DNA from: Morinoia aosen
Taxonomy: Eukaryota > Arthropoda > Malacostraca > Amphipoda > Talitridae
Length of the DNA stretch: 64,000 bases
Assembly: GCA_030386875.1 (NCBI GenBank)
Contig: CM059559.1
Coordinates: forward strand, 6,569,177-6,633,176
Reading direction: 5' to 3'
The notes beneath the pieces are model-generated. The model ran no database searches, was not told where the DNA came from, and saw nothing but the letters and a program-made list of their open reading frames with translations. Position 1 is the first letter of the stretch. The number at the start of each line of letters is the position of its first letter. This document shows, piece after piece, positions 10,595-21,477 of the stretch. A program made the position numbers and the translations under genes.

Positions 10595-10718
10595 CAAATT
10601 TAGAATTATTTGTAAGGCAATTGTACTAGCTCACTTTTTTCTCATAGAAGCCTGTCGTCATGCTTCTTTGAAACAAAAGTGAGCTGTGCCAACTGCTTAG
10701 CAAATAATTATTTAGTAG
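10595..10718. repeat. Long imperfect fold-back (inverted repeat)
   Basis: Arms of about 55 nt at roughly 10595-10650 and 10662-10718 pair around the short loop CCTGTCGTCATG. Matching segments include AGCTCACTTTT with AAAAGTGAGCT, AATTATTTG with CAAATAATT, and TAGAAG with CTTCTTTG. Small mismatches and bulges are spread along the stem. The geometry suits a fold-back MITE or a hairpin precursor. Nothing shows transcription. Confidence 0.65.
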
Positions 10719-10724
10719 AACTGA

Positions 10725-10896
10725 ACACGGCGAGTGCGATACGGCCCATCCATGGGTCGATCGAAACAATTTCAATAATTCTTGAAAATGAATGGTATTT
10801 GACTTATTGTTTGTTATTTGTAAATATCTAACAACTTTTTGAATTTATTTTGAGTTGAATTCTGAACTTAAGTTTAACCAGTCGTAATAAACGTGT
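10725..10896 (+). mobile_element. TTAA MITE family 2, diverged copy
   Basis: The 3' part (TTTGAGTTGAATTCTGAACTTAAGTTTAACCAG, split here as TTTGAGTTGAATTC and TGAACTTAAGTTTAACC) follows the family 2 copy at 52631-52848 closely, ending AACGTGTAAAG where the intact copy has CAAAGTGTTAA. The 5' limit is a weak alignment (AACACGGCGAGTGCGATACG against the CACTTTGACTGTGACGTG end). The 13-bp array starts a few bases after its 3' end. Confidence 0.5.
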
Positions 10897-10902
10897 AAAG
10901 TT

Positions 10903-12897
10903 ATGGGAGGTGCAGGCAGGCGGTGCAGGCAGGCGGTGCAGGCAGGCGGTGCAGGCAGGCGGTGCAGGCAGGCGGTGCAGGCAGGAGGTGCCGGCAGGCG
11001 GTGCAGGCAGGAGGTGCAGGCAGGCGGTGCAGGCAGGCGGTGCAGGCAGGCGGTGCAGGCAGGCGGTGCAGGCAGGCGGTGCAGGCAGGCGGTGCAGGCA
11101 GGCGGTGCAGGCAGGCGGTGCCGGCAGGCGGTGCCGGCAGGCGGTGCAGGCAGGCGGTGCAGGCAGGCGGTGCAGGCAGGCGGTGCAGGCAGGCGGTGCA
11201 GGCAGGCGGTGCAGGCAGGCGGTGCAGGCAGGCGGTGCAGGCAGGCGGTGCAGGCAGGCGGTGCAGGCAGGCGGTGCAGGCAGGCGGTGCAGGCAGGCGG
11301 TGCAGGCAGGCGGTGCAGGCAGGCGGTGCAGGCAGGCGGTGCAGGCAGGCGGTGCAGGCAGGCGGTGCAGGCAGGCGGTGCAGGCAGGCGGTGCAGGCAG
11401 GCGGTACAGGCAGGAGGTGCAGGCAGGCGGTACAGGCAGGAGATGCAGGCAGGCGGTGCAGGCAGGCGGTGCAGGCAGGCGGTGCAGGCAGGCGGTGCAG
11501 GCAGGCGGTGCAGGCAGGCGGTGCAGGCAGGCGGTGCAGGCAGGCGGTGCAGGCAGGCGGTGCAGGCAGGCGGTGCAGGCAGGCGGTGCAGGCAGGCGGT
11601 GCAGGCAGGCGGTGCAGGCAGGCGGTGCAGGCAGGCGGTGCAGGCAGGCGGTGCAGGCAGGCGGTGCAGGCAGGCGGTGCAGGCTGGCGGTGCAGGCAGG
11701 CGGTGCAGGCAGGCGGTGCAGGCAGGCGGTGCAGGCAGGCGGTACAGGCAGGCGGTGCAGGCAGGCGGTGCAGGCAGGCGGTGCAGGCAGGCGGTGCAGG
11801 CAGGCGGTGCAGGCAGGCGGTGCAGGCAGGCGGTGCAGGCAGGCGGTGCAGGCAGGCGGTGCAGGCAGGCGGTGCAGGCAGGCGGTGCAGGCAGGCGGTG
11901 CAGGCAGGAGGTGCCGGCAGGCGGTGCAGGCAGGCGGTGCAGGCAGGCGGTGCAGGCAGGCGGTGCAGGCAGGCGGTGCAGGCAGGCGGTGCAGGCAGGC
12001 GGTGCAGGCAGGCGGTGCAGGCAGGCGGTGCAGGCAGGCGGTGCAGGCAGGCGGTGCAGGCAGGCGGTGCAGGCAGGCGGTGCAGGCAGGCGGTGCAGGC
12101 AGGCGGTGCAGGCAGGCGGTGCAGGCAGGCGGTGCAGGCAGGCGGTGCAGGCAGGCGGTGCAGGCAGGCGGTGCAGGCAGGCGGTGCAGGCAGGCGGTGC
12201 AGGCAGGCGGTGCAGGCAGGCGGTGCAGGCAGGCGGTGCAGGCAGGCAGTGCAGGCAGGCGGTGCAGGCAGGCGGTGCAGGCAGGCGGTGCAGGCAGGCG
12301 GTGCAGGCAGGCGGTGCAGGCAGGCGGTGCAGGCAGGCGGTGCAGGCAGGCGGTGCAGGCAGGCGGTGCAGGCAGGCGGTGCAGGCGGGCGGTGCAGGCG
12401 GGCGGTGCAGGCAGGCGGTGCAGGCAGGCGGTGCAGGCAGGCGGTGCAGGCAGGCGGTGCAGGCAGGCGGTGCAGGCAGGCGGTGCAGGCAGGCGGTGCA
12501 GGCAGGCGGTGCAGGCAGGCGGTGCAGGCAGGCGGTGCAGGCAGGCGGTGCAGGCAGGCGGTGCAGGCAGGCGGTGCAGGCAGGCGGTGCAGGCAGGCGG
12601 TGCAGGCAGGCGGTGCAGGCAGGCGGTGCAGGCAGGCGGTACAGGCAGGCGCTGCAGGCAGGCGGTGCAGGCAGGCGGTGCAGGCAGGCGGTGCAGGCAG
12701 GCGGTGCAGGCAGGCGGTGCAGGCAGGCGGTGCAGGCAGGCGGTGCAGGCAGGTGGTGCAGGCAGGTGGTGCAGGCAGGTGGTGCAGGCAGGTGGTGCAG
12801 GCAGGTGGTGCAGGCAGGTGGTGCAGGCAGGTGGTGCAGGCAGGTGGTGCAGGCAGGTGGTGCAGGCAGGTGGTGCAGGCAGGCTGTGCAGGCAGGC
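10903..12897. repeat. 13-bp tandem array
   Basis: About 153 copies of GGTGCAGGCAGGC. Sparse single-base variants (GGTGCCGGC, GGTACAGGC, AGGAGGTG). The last block, about 12750-12880, is the GGTGCAGGCAGGT variant. All three plus frames (793-810 residues) and two minus frames stay open because the period is 13 and the unit lacks stops. These are not proteins. Confidence 0.97.
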
Positions 12898-12984
12898 GGC
12901 AGAACACAGCTTATTCATCATATTCAGCGCGACACGGACACCTCGTGTCTTATTCAGCGGCCGCCGGCACCCCTCGCCGGCCTG

Positions 12985-13275
12985 TCCGCCTGTCTACCCC
13001 GCTGTCTGTCCGCCTGTCTGCCCAGCTGGCTGTCCGCCGGTCTGCCCAGCTGTCTGTCCGCCTGTCTGCCCAGCTGGCTGTCCGCCGGTCTGCCCAGCTG
13101 TCTGTCCGCCTGTCTGCCCAGCTGTCTGTCCGGCTGCCTGTCCGCCTGTCTGCCCAGCTGCCTGTCCGCCTGCCTGCCCAGCTGCCTGTCCTCCTGTCTG
13201 CCCAGCTGCCTGTTCTCCCGTCTGCCCAGCTGTCTGTTCTCCCGTCTGCCCAGCTGTCTGTTCTCATGTCTGCCC
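12985..13275. repeat. 24-bp tandem array
   Basis: About 12 copies of a 24-bp unit made of GTCTGCCCAGCTG followed by TCTGTCCGCCT, with variants GGCTGTCCGCCG and CCTGTTCTCCC. The period is a multiple of three, hence the 105-residue minus frame of 8-residue repeats. Confidence 0.93.
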
Positions 13276-13884
13276 AGTCGTCACCAATTAACCATTTGCC
13301 CCACGTCTATGCTTTTTTCACAAATTAACCATTAACCGTGGCCGTACGTAACATGTCTGTTCGCAAACATAACGAACACGCCTCACTGGCTCGAGCGGGT
13401 AGCTCCATCACGGCGGCGCACCTGCCAGTCACGGAAGACTTCGTGAGGCGAGAACCAGAGGTGGACCGTGCGAGTTTGCAAATCTTTGTGTTTCTTTATT
13501 GCGTTCCTTATTGCACATTGGTTCTTATTAATAACAACACATAGAATTCATTTTCATATATCAGCCTTTCGCGATGAACACGCCTTACTACAGAGTGGTT
13601 CTTATTATATAAGAACCATAAGTACTTAAATTTAATTTCTCTTATTAGAGGCTGATGGTAGCGGATACCAAATATCCTATTGGAAAGTTTCCAAAAACAA
13701 TGAGATTTGATCATAAAAATATTAATTCCTACGTTCGAGACGATATTGTATTGAAATGAAAATCCATCGAAAAACATGAACCCTGGATCGGTAGATTCAT
13801 CAAAAGAAAACATCACAACTCTCAGCTCTGAACGTCGGTGTAAGTTCTGCTGAGTGAACGGGGCTACTCTCGGAGTCCTGGCAT
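13276..13884. other. Unique spacer with small hairpin
   Basis: Mixed unique sequence. At 13597-13619 there is a perfect inverted repeat TGGTTCTTAT-TAT-ATAAGAACCA. A 135-codon minus frame (13508-13915) overlaps it but shows no recognisable domain. Confidence 0.5.
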
Positions 13885-14180
13885 GTAGACTCAGCAGCAG
13901 CAATCGCAGCAGCACTCAGCAGCAGCAGCAATCGCAGCAGCACTCAGCAGCAGCAGCACCCAGCAGCAGCGGCACTCAGCAGCACCCAGCAGCAGCGGCA
14001 CTCAGCAGCACCCAGCAGCAGCGGCACTCAGCAGCACCCACCAGCAGCAGCACTCAGCAGCACTCAGTAGCAACCAGCAGCAGCAGCAGCAGCAGCACCG
14101 CCACCACCACTCATCTGCACTCAGCAGCACGCAGCAGCAGCACCACTCAGCAGCACTCAGCAGCACCCAGCAGCAGCAGC
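13885..14180. repeat. CAG-rich compound repeat
   Basis: Irregular repetition of CAGCAGCACTCAGCAGCAC and CAGCAGCAGC. The plus frame reads as Ser/Gln/His/Ala-rich, as expected from CAG runs. It is continuous in frame with the 11-bp array, which creates an apparent 742-codon frame (13854-16082) that I do not regard as a gene. Confidence 0.9.
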
Positions 14181-14289
14181 TTCATCAAGTTAGGCAAATT
14201 GGAGCGGCAGGCTCGGGCGGCACTCGTACCTCCGCCAGCACTAATTACTGGCGGCCGCTGCTGGACCGGGCCGTGGTGGTGCTTCACTG

Positions 14290-15965
14290 GCCCCTCACTG
14301 CCCCCACACTGCCCTCGCACTGCCCTCACTCTGCCCTCACTCTGCCCTCGCACTGCCCTCGCACTGCCCTCGCACTGCCCTCGCACTGCCCTCGCTCTGC
14401 CCTCGCACTGCCCTCGCACTGCCCTCGCTCTGCCCTCACTCTGCCCTCACTCTGCCCTCACTCTGCCCTCACTCTGCCCTCACTCTGCCCTCACTCTGCC
14501 CTCACTCTGCCCTCACTCTGCCCTCACTCTGCCCTCACTCTGCCCTCACTCTGCCCTCACTCTGCCCTCACTCTGCCCTCACTCTGCCCTCACTCTGCCC
14601 TCACTCTGCCCTCACTCTGCCCTCACTCTGCCCTCACTCTGCCCTCACTCTGCCCTCACTCTGCCCTCACTCTGCCCTCACTCTGCCCTCACTCTGCCCT
14701 CACTCTGCCCTCACTCTGCCCTCACTCTGCCCTCACTCTGCCCTCACTCTGCCCTCACTCTGCCCTCACTCTGCCCTCACTCTGCCCTCACTCTGCCCTC
14801 ACTCTGCCCTCACTCTGCCCTCACTCTGCCCTCACTCTGCCCTCACTCTGCCCTCACTCTGCCCTCACTCTGCCCTCACTCTGCCCTCACTCTGCCCTCA
14901 CTCTGCCCTCACTCTGCCCTCACTCTGCCCTCACTCTGCCCTCACTCTGCCCTCACTCTGCCCTCACTCTGCCCTCACTCTGCCCTCACTCTGCCCTCAC
15001 TCTGCCCTCACTCTGCCCTCACTCTGCCCTCACTCTGCCCTCACTCTGCCCTCACTCTGCCCTCACTCTGCCCTCACTCTGCCCTCACTCTGCCCTCACT
15101 CTGCCCTCACTCTGCCCTCACTCTGCCCTCACTCTGCCCTCACTCTGCCCTCACTCTGCCCTCACTCTGCCCTCACTCTGCCCTCACTCTGCCCTCACTC
15201 TGCCCTCACTCTGCCCTCACTCTGCCCTCACTCTGCCCTCACTCTGCCCTCACTCTGCCCTCACTCTGCCCTCACTCTGCCCTCACTCTGCCCTTGCACT
15301 GCCCTCACACTGCCCTCACACTGCCCTCACACTGCCCTCACACTGCCCTCACACTGCCCTCACACTGCCCTCACACTGCCCTCACACTGCCCTCACACTG
15401 CCCTCACACTGCCCTCACACTGCCCTCACACTGCCCTCACACTGCCCTCACACTGCCCTCACACTGCCCTCACACTGCCCTCACACTGCCCTCACACTGC
15501 CCTCACACTGCCCTCACACTGCCCTCACACTGCCCTCACACTGCCCTCACACTGCCCTCACACTGCCCTCACACTGCCCTCACACTGCCCTCACACTGCC
15601 CTCACACTGCCCTCACTCTGCCCTCACTCTGCCCTCACTCTGCCCTCACACTGCCCTCACACTGCCCTCACACTGCCCTCACACTGCCCTCACACTGCCC
15701 TCACACTGCCCTCACACTGCCCTCACACTGCCCTCACACTGCCCTCACACTGCCCTCACACTGCCCTCACACTGCCCTCACACTGCCCTCACACTGCCCT
15801 CACACTGCCCTCACACTGCCCTCACACTGCCCTCACACTGCCCTCACTCTGCCCTTACTCTGCCCTCACACTGCCCTCGCACTGTCCTCGCACTGCCCTC
15901 CCACTGCCCTCGCACTGCCCTCGCACTGCCCACGCACTGTCCACGCACTGCTCTCGCACTGCCCT
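14290..15965. repeat. 11-bp tandem array
   Basis: About 152 copies of CTGCCCTCACT or CTGCCCTCACA. The order of variants is CTGCCCTCGCA at the left edge (about 14340-14430), CACT type to about 15290, CACA type to about 15850 with a small CACT island near 15612-15650, then CTGCCCTCGCA again at the right edge. The open plus frames are repeat artefacts. Confidence 0.97.
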
Positions 15966-16052
15966 CTACACGGGAGCAGGTACCGAGCTGTGGGGGGAAA
16001 CATACTCGTTCGTATTATGCGCATTAGGCGCGCTATGCGATTATGTGTTCTA

Positions 16053-16592
16053 GAGGCTGAAATTAAATGTACCAGGGGCTGAAATTAAATGTACCAGGGA
16101 CTGAAATTAAATGTACCAGGGACTGAAATTAAATGTACCAGGGGCTGAAAATGTACCAGGGACTGAAATTAAATGTACCAGGAACTGAAATTAACTGTAC
16201 CAGGGACTGAAATTAAATGTACCTGGGACTGAAATTAAATGTACCAGGGACTGAAATTAAATGTACTATGAACTGAAATGAAATGTACCAGGAACTGAAA
16301 TGAAATGTACCAGGAACTGAAATGAAATGTACCAGGAACTGAAATGAAATGTACCAGGGACTGAAATTAAATGTACCAGGGACTGAAATTAAATGTACCT
16401 GGGACTGAAATTAAATGTACCAGGGACTGAAATTAAATGTACCATGAACTGAAATGAAATGTACCAGGGACTAAAATTAAATGTACCAGGGACTGAAATT
16501 AAATGTACCAGGGACTGAAATTAAATGTACCAGGAACTGAAATGAAATGTACCAGGGACTGAAATTAAATGTACCAGGGACTAAAATAAAAT
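16053..16592. repeat. 22-bp AT-rich tandem array
   Basis: About 25 copies of a 22-bp unit, GGGACTGAAATT then AAATGTACCA, with variants GGGGCTG, GGAACTG, ATGAACTG and one short unit near 16143. It is one of the few AT-rich arrays in the window. Confidence 0.95.
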
Positions 16593-16859
16593 ACACTTTA
16601 GACCCTATGATGATTCGCTCATTTTCACCAGTGCTGAACAGTTCCACAAAACCCTAATTTCGACAAAAGCCGAAGCGCCTGACCGGCCACCGCGACACCC
16701 ACCTAGAGTAGTTTGTTGTGTTCAGTTTACAGTATGTCGTCCAGTTGTACACTTCTGTGCGTTGTACACTTCATGAGAACCTCAACTGGAACGGATAAAA
16801 GTATCCCAGTTATTCAAAACTTGAACTGATCATTAAATGAGCTGAATTACCGGGACTAA
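16593..16859. other. Unique spacer
   Basis: Unique sequence, nothing recognised. Confidence 0.5.
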
Positions 16860-17091
16860 TGCCTTTGAACCGCACGTAACACGTTAGTTGGCCGCCGTTG
16901 TGCACGGAGGCAATTTTCGTGTTACTGACTCACCCATAGTCACACACACAGTTATAATTAATACTTAATCAAAGCTTCATGAAGGCACGATCCAGTTGAT
17001 GTTTGCTATTTTAAAATTGCTTACTACAGTGGACTTAAAATTCGAGTTGAATTTTGAACTTTAGTATGACCCATCGCAGTGATCGCGTTGA
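16860..17091 (+). mobile_element. TTAA MITE family 2, diverged copy
   Basis: Shares with the intact copy at 52631-52848 the order TAATCAAAGCT-CATGAAGGCAC, TTTGCTAT, TTACTACAGTGGACTT and TTCGAGTTGAATTTTGAAC. Terminal regions are recognisable but decayed (GCCTTTGAACCGCACG at the start, CGCAGTGATCGCGTTGAA at the end), so this is an older insertion. Confidence 0.55.
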
Positions 17092-17225
17092 AGTGAGCAG
17101 TGCTAGAAATGCTCACTCCTCAAGACCGTCTGATTACCTCGATGATTGAAAAAATTCGTCAGCTTCAGTCGCTGTTGGGATAGTCTAAACTTTTAGTCTT
17201 GCGTAGGTCCTTTTGTAGGACTTGT

Positions 17226-19425
17226 GAAACTCCGGAGTCTTCTTGTGGGGTCCAAAAGTCTCAGAAGTCTTCTTGTGGGATCCAAAAGTCTCAGAAGTCT
17301 TCTTGTGGGATCCAAAAGTATCAGGATTCTTCTTGTGGGATCCAAAAGTCTCAGGAGTCTTCTTGTGGGATCCAAAAGTCTCAGGAGTCTTCTTGTGGGA
17401 TCCAAAAGTCTCAGGAGTCTTCTTGTGGGATCCAAAAGTCTCAGAAGTCTTCTTGTGGGATCCAAAAGTATCAGGATTCTTCTGAGGGATCCAAAAGTCT
17501 CAGGAGTCTTCTTGTGGGATCCAAAAGTCTCAGGAGTCTTCTTGTGGGATCCAAAAGTCTCAGAAGTCTTCTTGTGGGATCCAAAAGTCTCAGGAGTCTT
17601 CTTGTGGGATCCGAAAGTCTCAGGAGTCTTCTTGTGGGATCCAAAAGTCTCAGGAGTCTTCTTGTGGGATCCAAAAGTCTCAGGAGTCTTCTTGTGGGAT
17701 CCAAAAGTCTCAAGAGTCTTCTTGTGGGATCCAAAAGTCTCAGAAGTCTTCTTGTGGGATCCAAAAGTCTCAGAAGTCTTCTTGTGGGATCCAAAAGTCT
17801 CAGAAGTCTTCTTGTGGGATCCAAAAGTATCAGGAGTCTTCTTGTGGGATCCAAAATTCTCAGGAGTCTTCTTGTGGGATCCAAAATTCTCAGAAGTCTT
17901 CTTGTGGGATCCAAAATTCTCAGGAGTCTTCTTGTGGGATCCAAAATTCTCAGGAGTCTTCTTGTGGGATCCAAAATTCTCAGGAGTCTTCTTGTGGGAT
18001 CCAAAATTCTCAGGAGTCTTCTTGTGGGATCCAAAATTCTCAGGAGTCTTCTTGTGGGATCCAAAATTCTCAGGAGTCTTCTTGTGGGATCCAAAATTCT
18101 CAGGAGTCTTCTTGTGGGATCCAAAATTCTCAGGAGTCTTCTTGTGGGATCCAAAATTCTCAGGAGTCTTCTTGTGGGATCCAAAATTCTCAGGAGTCTT
18201 CTTGTGGGATCCAAAATTCTCAGGAGTCTTCTTGTGGGATCCAAAATTCTCAGGAGTCTTCTTGTGGGATCCAAAATTCTCAGGAGTCTTCTTGTGGGAT
18301 CCAAAATTCTCAGGAGTCTTCTTGTGGGATCCAAAATTCTCAGGAGTCTTCTTGTGGGATCCAAAATTCTCAGGAGTCTTCTTGTGGGATCCAAAATTCT
18401 CAGGAGACTTCTTGTGGGATCCAAAATTCTCAGGAGTCTTCTTGTGGGATCCAAAATTCTCAGAAGTCTTCTTGTGGGATCCAAAATTCTCAGGAGTCTT
18501 CTTGTGGGATCCAAAATTCTCAGGAGTCTTCTTGTGGGATCCAAAATTCTCAGGAGTCTTCTTGTGGGATCCAAAATTCTCAGGAGTCTTCTTGTGGGAT
18601 CCAAAAGTATCAGGAGTCTTCTTGTGGGATCCAAAATTCTCAGAAGTCTTCTTGTGGGATCCAAAATTCTCAGGAGTCTTCTTGTGGGATCCAAAATTCT
18701 CAGGAGTCTTCTTGTGGGATCCAAAAATATCAGGAGCCTTCTTGTGGGATCCAAAAGTATCAGGAGCCTTCTTGTGGGATCCAAAAGTATCAGGAGCCTT
18801 CTTGTGGGATCCAAAATTCTCAGGAGTCTTCTTGTGGGATCCAAAATTCTCAGGAGTCTTCTTGTGGGATCCAAAATTCTCAGGAGTCTTCTTGTGGGAT
18901 CCAAAAGTATCAGGAGCCTTCTTGTGGGATCCAAAAGTATCAGGAGCCTTCTTGTGGGATCCAAAAGTCTCAGGAATCTTCTTGTGGGATCCAAAAGTCT
19001 CAGGAGTCTTCTTGTGGGATCCAAAAGTCTCAGAAGTCTGCTTGTGGGATCCAAAAGTATCAGGAGCCTTCTTGTGGGATCCAAAAGTCTCAGAAGTCTT
19101 CTTGTGGGATCCAAAAGTCTCAGAAGTCTTCTTGTGGGATCCAAAAGTCTCAGAAATCTTCTTGTGGGATCCAAAAGTCTCAGAAGTCTGCTTGTGGGAT
19201 CCAAAAGTATCAGGAGCCTTCTTGTGGGATCCAAAAGTCTCAGAAGTCTTCTTGTGGGATCCAAAAGTCTCAGGAGTCTTCTTGTGCGATCCAAAAGTCT
19301 CAGGAGTGTTCTTGTGGGATCAAAAGTCTCAAGAGTCTTCTTGTGCGATCCAAAAGTCTCAGGAGTCTTCTTGTGGGATCCAAAAGTATCAGGAATCTTC
19401 TTGTGCGATCCAAAAGTCTCCTGAG
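17226..19425. repeat. 30-bp tandem array with a BamHI site per unit
   Basis: About 73 copies of a 30-bp unit: GTCTTCTTGTGGGATCC then AAAAGTCTCAGGA. Subtypes form blocks: AAGTCTCAG (to about 17830), AATTCTCAG (about 17860-18840), and AAGTATCAG with GCCTT in the last third. Almost every unit carries GGATCC. Because 30 is divisible by three, decapeptide repeats (DPKVSGVFLW, GSKSLRSLLV, RRLLRLLDPT) run for 670-760 residues in several frames on both strands at once, which argues against coding. Confidence 0.97.
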
Positions 19426-19616
19426 TCGTTCTACACAGTCCGCCACCACCAAAGAATGACCACCACCGTCGCGGTGTGGATGACAATAATGTCCCATTCG
19501 GTAGATGCGGTTCAATAGATGAAGCTCACTTCATATATACAATAAACATGCATAGAATTCCGTTATTTCAGCCTCAGTGCAGGCAACCATCAAGTTTATT
19601 TGGCTTGCCATTGCTG
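19426..19616. other. Unique spacer
   Basis: Unique sequence between the 30-bp array and a TTAA MITE. Nothing recognised. Confidence 0.5.
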
Positions 19617-19889
19617 TTAACACGTTCCCTGTGTATTGGGCCATATGTGTACCAACAGGTGTATTGCTCTTTTGAGTGCCGGTATAAATGCACGACATTA
19701 GGTGTTTCCCGACATTTTTTTAAATAATTGAAATCATACGAGGTAAAATGTTATCGTGCAATTGCATTTATCCTAATCCTTAGGATAAATTAAAACATAC
19801 TCAAGCTGGAAAATCGATATCCCTATTCTGCTACTTGAAACCTAACCCAAAACCCCGTTGAAGTCGCAGAAACGCAGGGAACGTGTTTA
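19617..19889 (+). mobile_element. TTAA MITE, family 4 (piggyBac-type)
   Basis: A 265-bp element (19621-19885) with termini CACGTTCCCTGTG and CGCAGGGAACGTG, flanked by TTAA (19617-19620) and TTTA (19886-19889). No coding capacity. The terminus shares the CACGTT start with family 3 but the interior is different, so the two were probably moved by related transposases. Confidence 0.75.
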
Positions 19890-19930
19890 GAGTTTTTAAT
19901 GTAGATTTAATGAACGTAGTGTGTAATTAG

Positions 19931-20171
19931 CAATGACTTTCTGAAATGTCTTCTTAACTGCGACGTGACCCACCGGTGGTCACTGTGGGGATGTTCATAT
20001 TGCTGCTGACCGACCAGCAGTCACAAACTCAATTTTCATATTCACTTAATGAAAACTAGATAGAGGCACGATTTATTTAATGTTCGTTTTTATTTAAATT
20101 CATCGCTAAAATTAAGTCTAATTTGAGTTGGATGCTGAACTTTAGCTTCTCTCGCCACAATTTACGTATTG
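19931..20171 (+). mobile_element. TTAA MITE family 2, diverged copy
   Basis: Carries GCGACGTGACCCACCGGTGG, GCTGCTGACCGACCAGCAG, CACAAACTCAATTTTCAT and TTTGAGTTGGATGCTGAAC in the same order as the copy at 52631-52848. Ends are decayed. It lies directly 5' of SINE-like copy 2. Confidence 0.65.
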
Positions 20172-20233
20172 AAAGCAGTTCGTGCTGAGGCCAGCCCTGT
20201 GTACTCACCTGGTCTGGATATTTGTTTAGAGAT

Positions 20234-20591
20234 TAGATTAGATTCTTAGTTAGCTTAAGCCTCCCTATCCGCAACAAAGGCTATCCAAAGAGAGGAAGGA
20301 AGAAGGCACCATTTAGTATGGAGTTAAGGGAACGTGGAATCTATGCAGAAAGGACATAGAAACAGTAAGATGAGAAAGAAGTTCATGAAACAAGATCAAA
20401 GTTGAAGAAGAAAGTAGTAGGTGCTGAAAAACAGGACAGCAGTGAACCGAAAAAGATGGTCCGTAACAAAACAAAAACCTATTTTATTACAACAAAAAGG
20501 AAGCCCTACCTAACCTTTAGCTCGGGCCCTCACATAGTCCCCCTGGGAGCACTAATTCCCATAGATACAACAATAGTATCCCCCTGAGGGG
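20234..20591 (+). repeat. SINE-like family A, copy 2 (near full length)
   Basis: Runs from GATTAGATTAGATTC through GTTAGCTTAAGCCTCCC, AGAAGGCACCATTTAGTATG, GAGTTAAGGGAACGTGG, GATCAAAGTTGAAGAAGAAA and ACAGCAGTGAACCGAAA, then CTCGGGCCCTCACATAG, to the 3' end CCCCCTGAGGGG. No poly-A tail, no terminal inverted repeats and no long frame. The 61-codon frame in it is chance. Confidence 0.85.
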
Positions 20592-20639
20592 ACGTCTGAG
20601 TGATAACTACGCTTAGTTATGTTAGTTTAGGTTAGGATT

Positions 20640-21013
20640 GATTGACAATAAGTTAGTTAGGTTAGTTACGTTACCCTCACCACAACAAAAGTGTTCAAAG
20701 AGAGGAAGGATGAGGGGCCCCATTTAGTATTGAGTCGAGGTAATACGTAATCTATGCACAAGGTGTGTTCCCGCTCAGGGCATAGAAACAGTAAGTTGAG
20801 AAGGAAGTTCATGAAACAAGATCAAAGTTGAAAAAGAAAGTAGTGGGTGCTGAAAAACAGGACAGCAGTGAACCGAAAAAAATGTGGCTCTTAATAAAAC
20901 AAAAAACACTATTTCAACAAAAGGAAGGCCTACCTAACTCGCAGCTCGGGACCTCACATTTTCCTTCTAGGAGTGCTAATTCTCCTAGACACAATCGTTG
21001 TCGCCCCCTGAGG
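20640..21013 (+). repeat. SINE-like family A, copy 3
   Basis: A second copy directly downstream of copy 2 in the same orientation, with GTGTGTTCCCGCTCAGGG in the middle (a segment shared with copies at 23230 and 39000) that copy 2 lacks. So at least two subfamilies differ by a ~15-20 bp internal indel. Ends CCCCCTGAGGTGA. Confidence 0.85.
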
Positions 21014-21386
21014 TGATTTCATGTTTCATTTATTCACGCTACACCTCCGAACATGCATATATTCCAAGCGCTTTCCTTACTCACAAGAAACAGTTAATTA
21101 TTGAAAAAAAAATATGTAGTAATTTTTGTAGACTCAAACGTTGGTCTCGCCATCAGATCTAGCGAGACACCACTTTTGGCAGGGCATCAGCTTCACGGAA
21201 TTTGGCAAGCGTGATGGTGCCAAGATGCGTTGCACACATGTGATGGCAGGTCACAGGTTTAGGCAGGAGGGGGGCGAGGGGGGGGAAGGGGGGCGGCCCA
21301 AATTGCAGCGGCCTACGGGCTCGTTTGGGGGGCGGCGAGCCTCGTAAACTGACGCCTGGCGTTCTGCTCAGCTGCCAGGGTGTCCT
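21014..21386. other. Unique spacer
   Basis: Unique sequence ending in a G-rich patch (21265-21300) and a short (GCCT)n run at 21387-21412. No gene recognised. A 68-codon frame here is within chance. Confidence 0.5.
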
Positions 21387-21477
21387 GCCTGCCTGCCTGC
21401 CTGCCTGCCGCCTGCCTCCGCCTGTGTCATTGTCTCACTTTTTCTTTCTTTCTTTTCTGTGGAAACATTCATTTCTT

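Noticed and set aside
10828-13335. Four to five long frames (668-810 codons) over the 13-bp array
   Set aside because: Period 13 cycles through all phases without a stop. Same peptide pattern in each frame.
13854-14180. Polyglutamine/serine coding exon
   Set aside because: CAG-rich repeats are continuous with a non-coding 11-bp array and show no domain outside the repeat.
17199-19518. Structural-looking decapeptide repeat protein over the 30-bp array
   Set aside because: Attractive because 30 is divisible by three, but several frames on both strands are equally open, and variants do not favour conservative codons in any one frame.
20625-20670. TTAGGTTAGG resembling insect telomere repeat
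   Set aside because: Only two adjacent units in a GTTAGTTAGG-rich stretch at a SINE-like 5' end.
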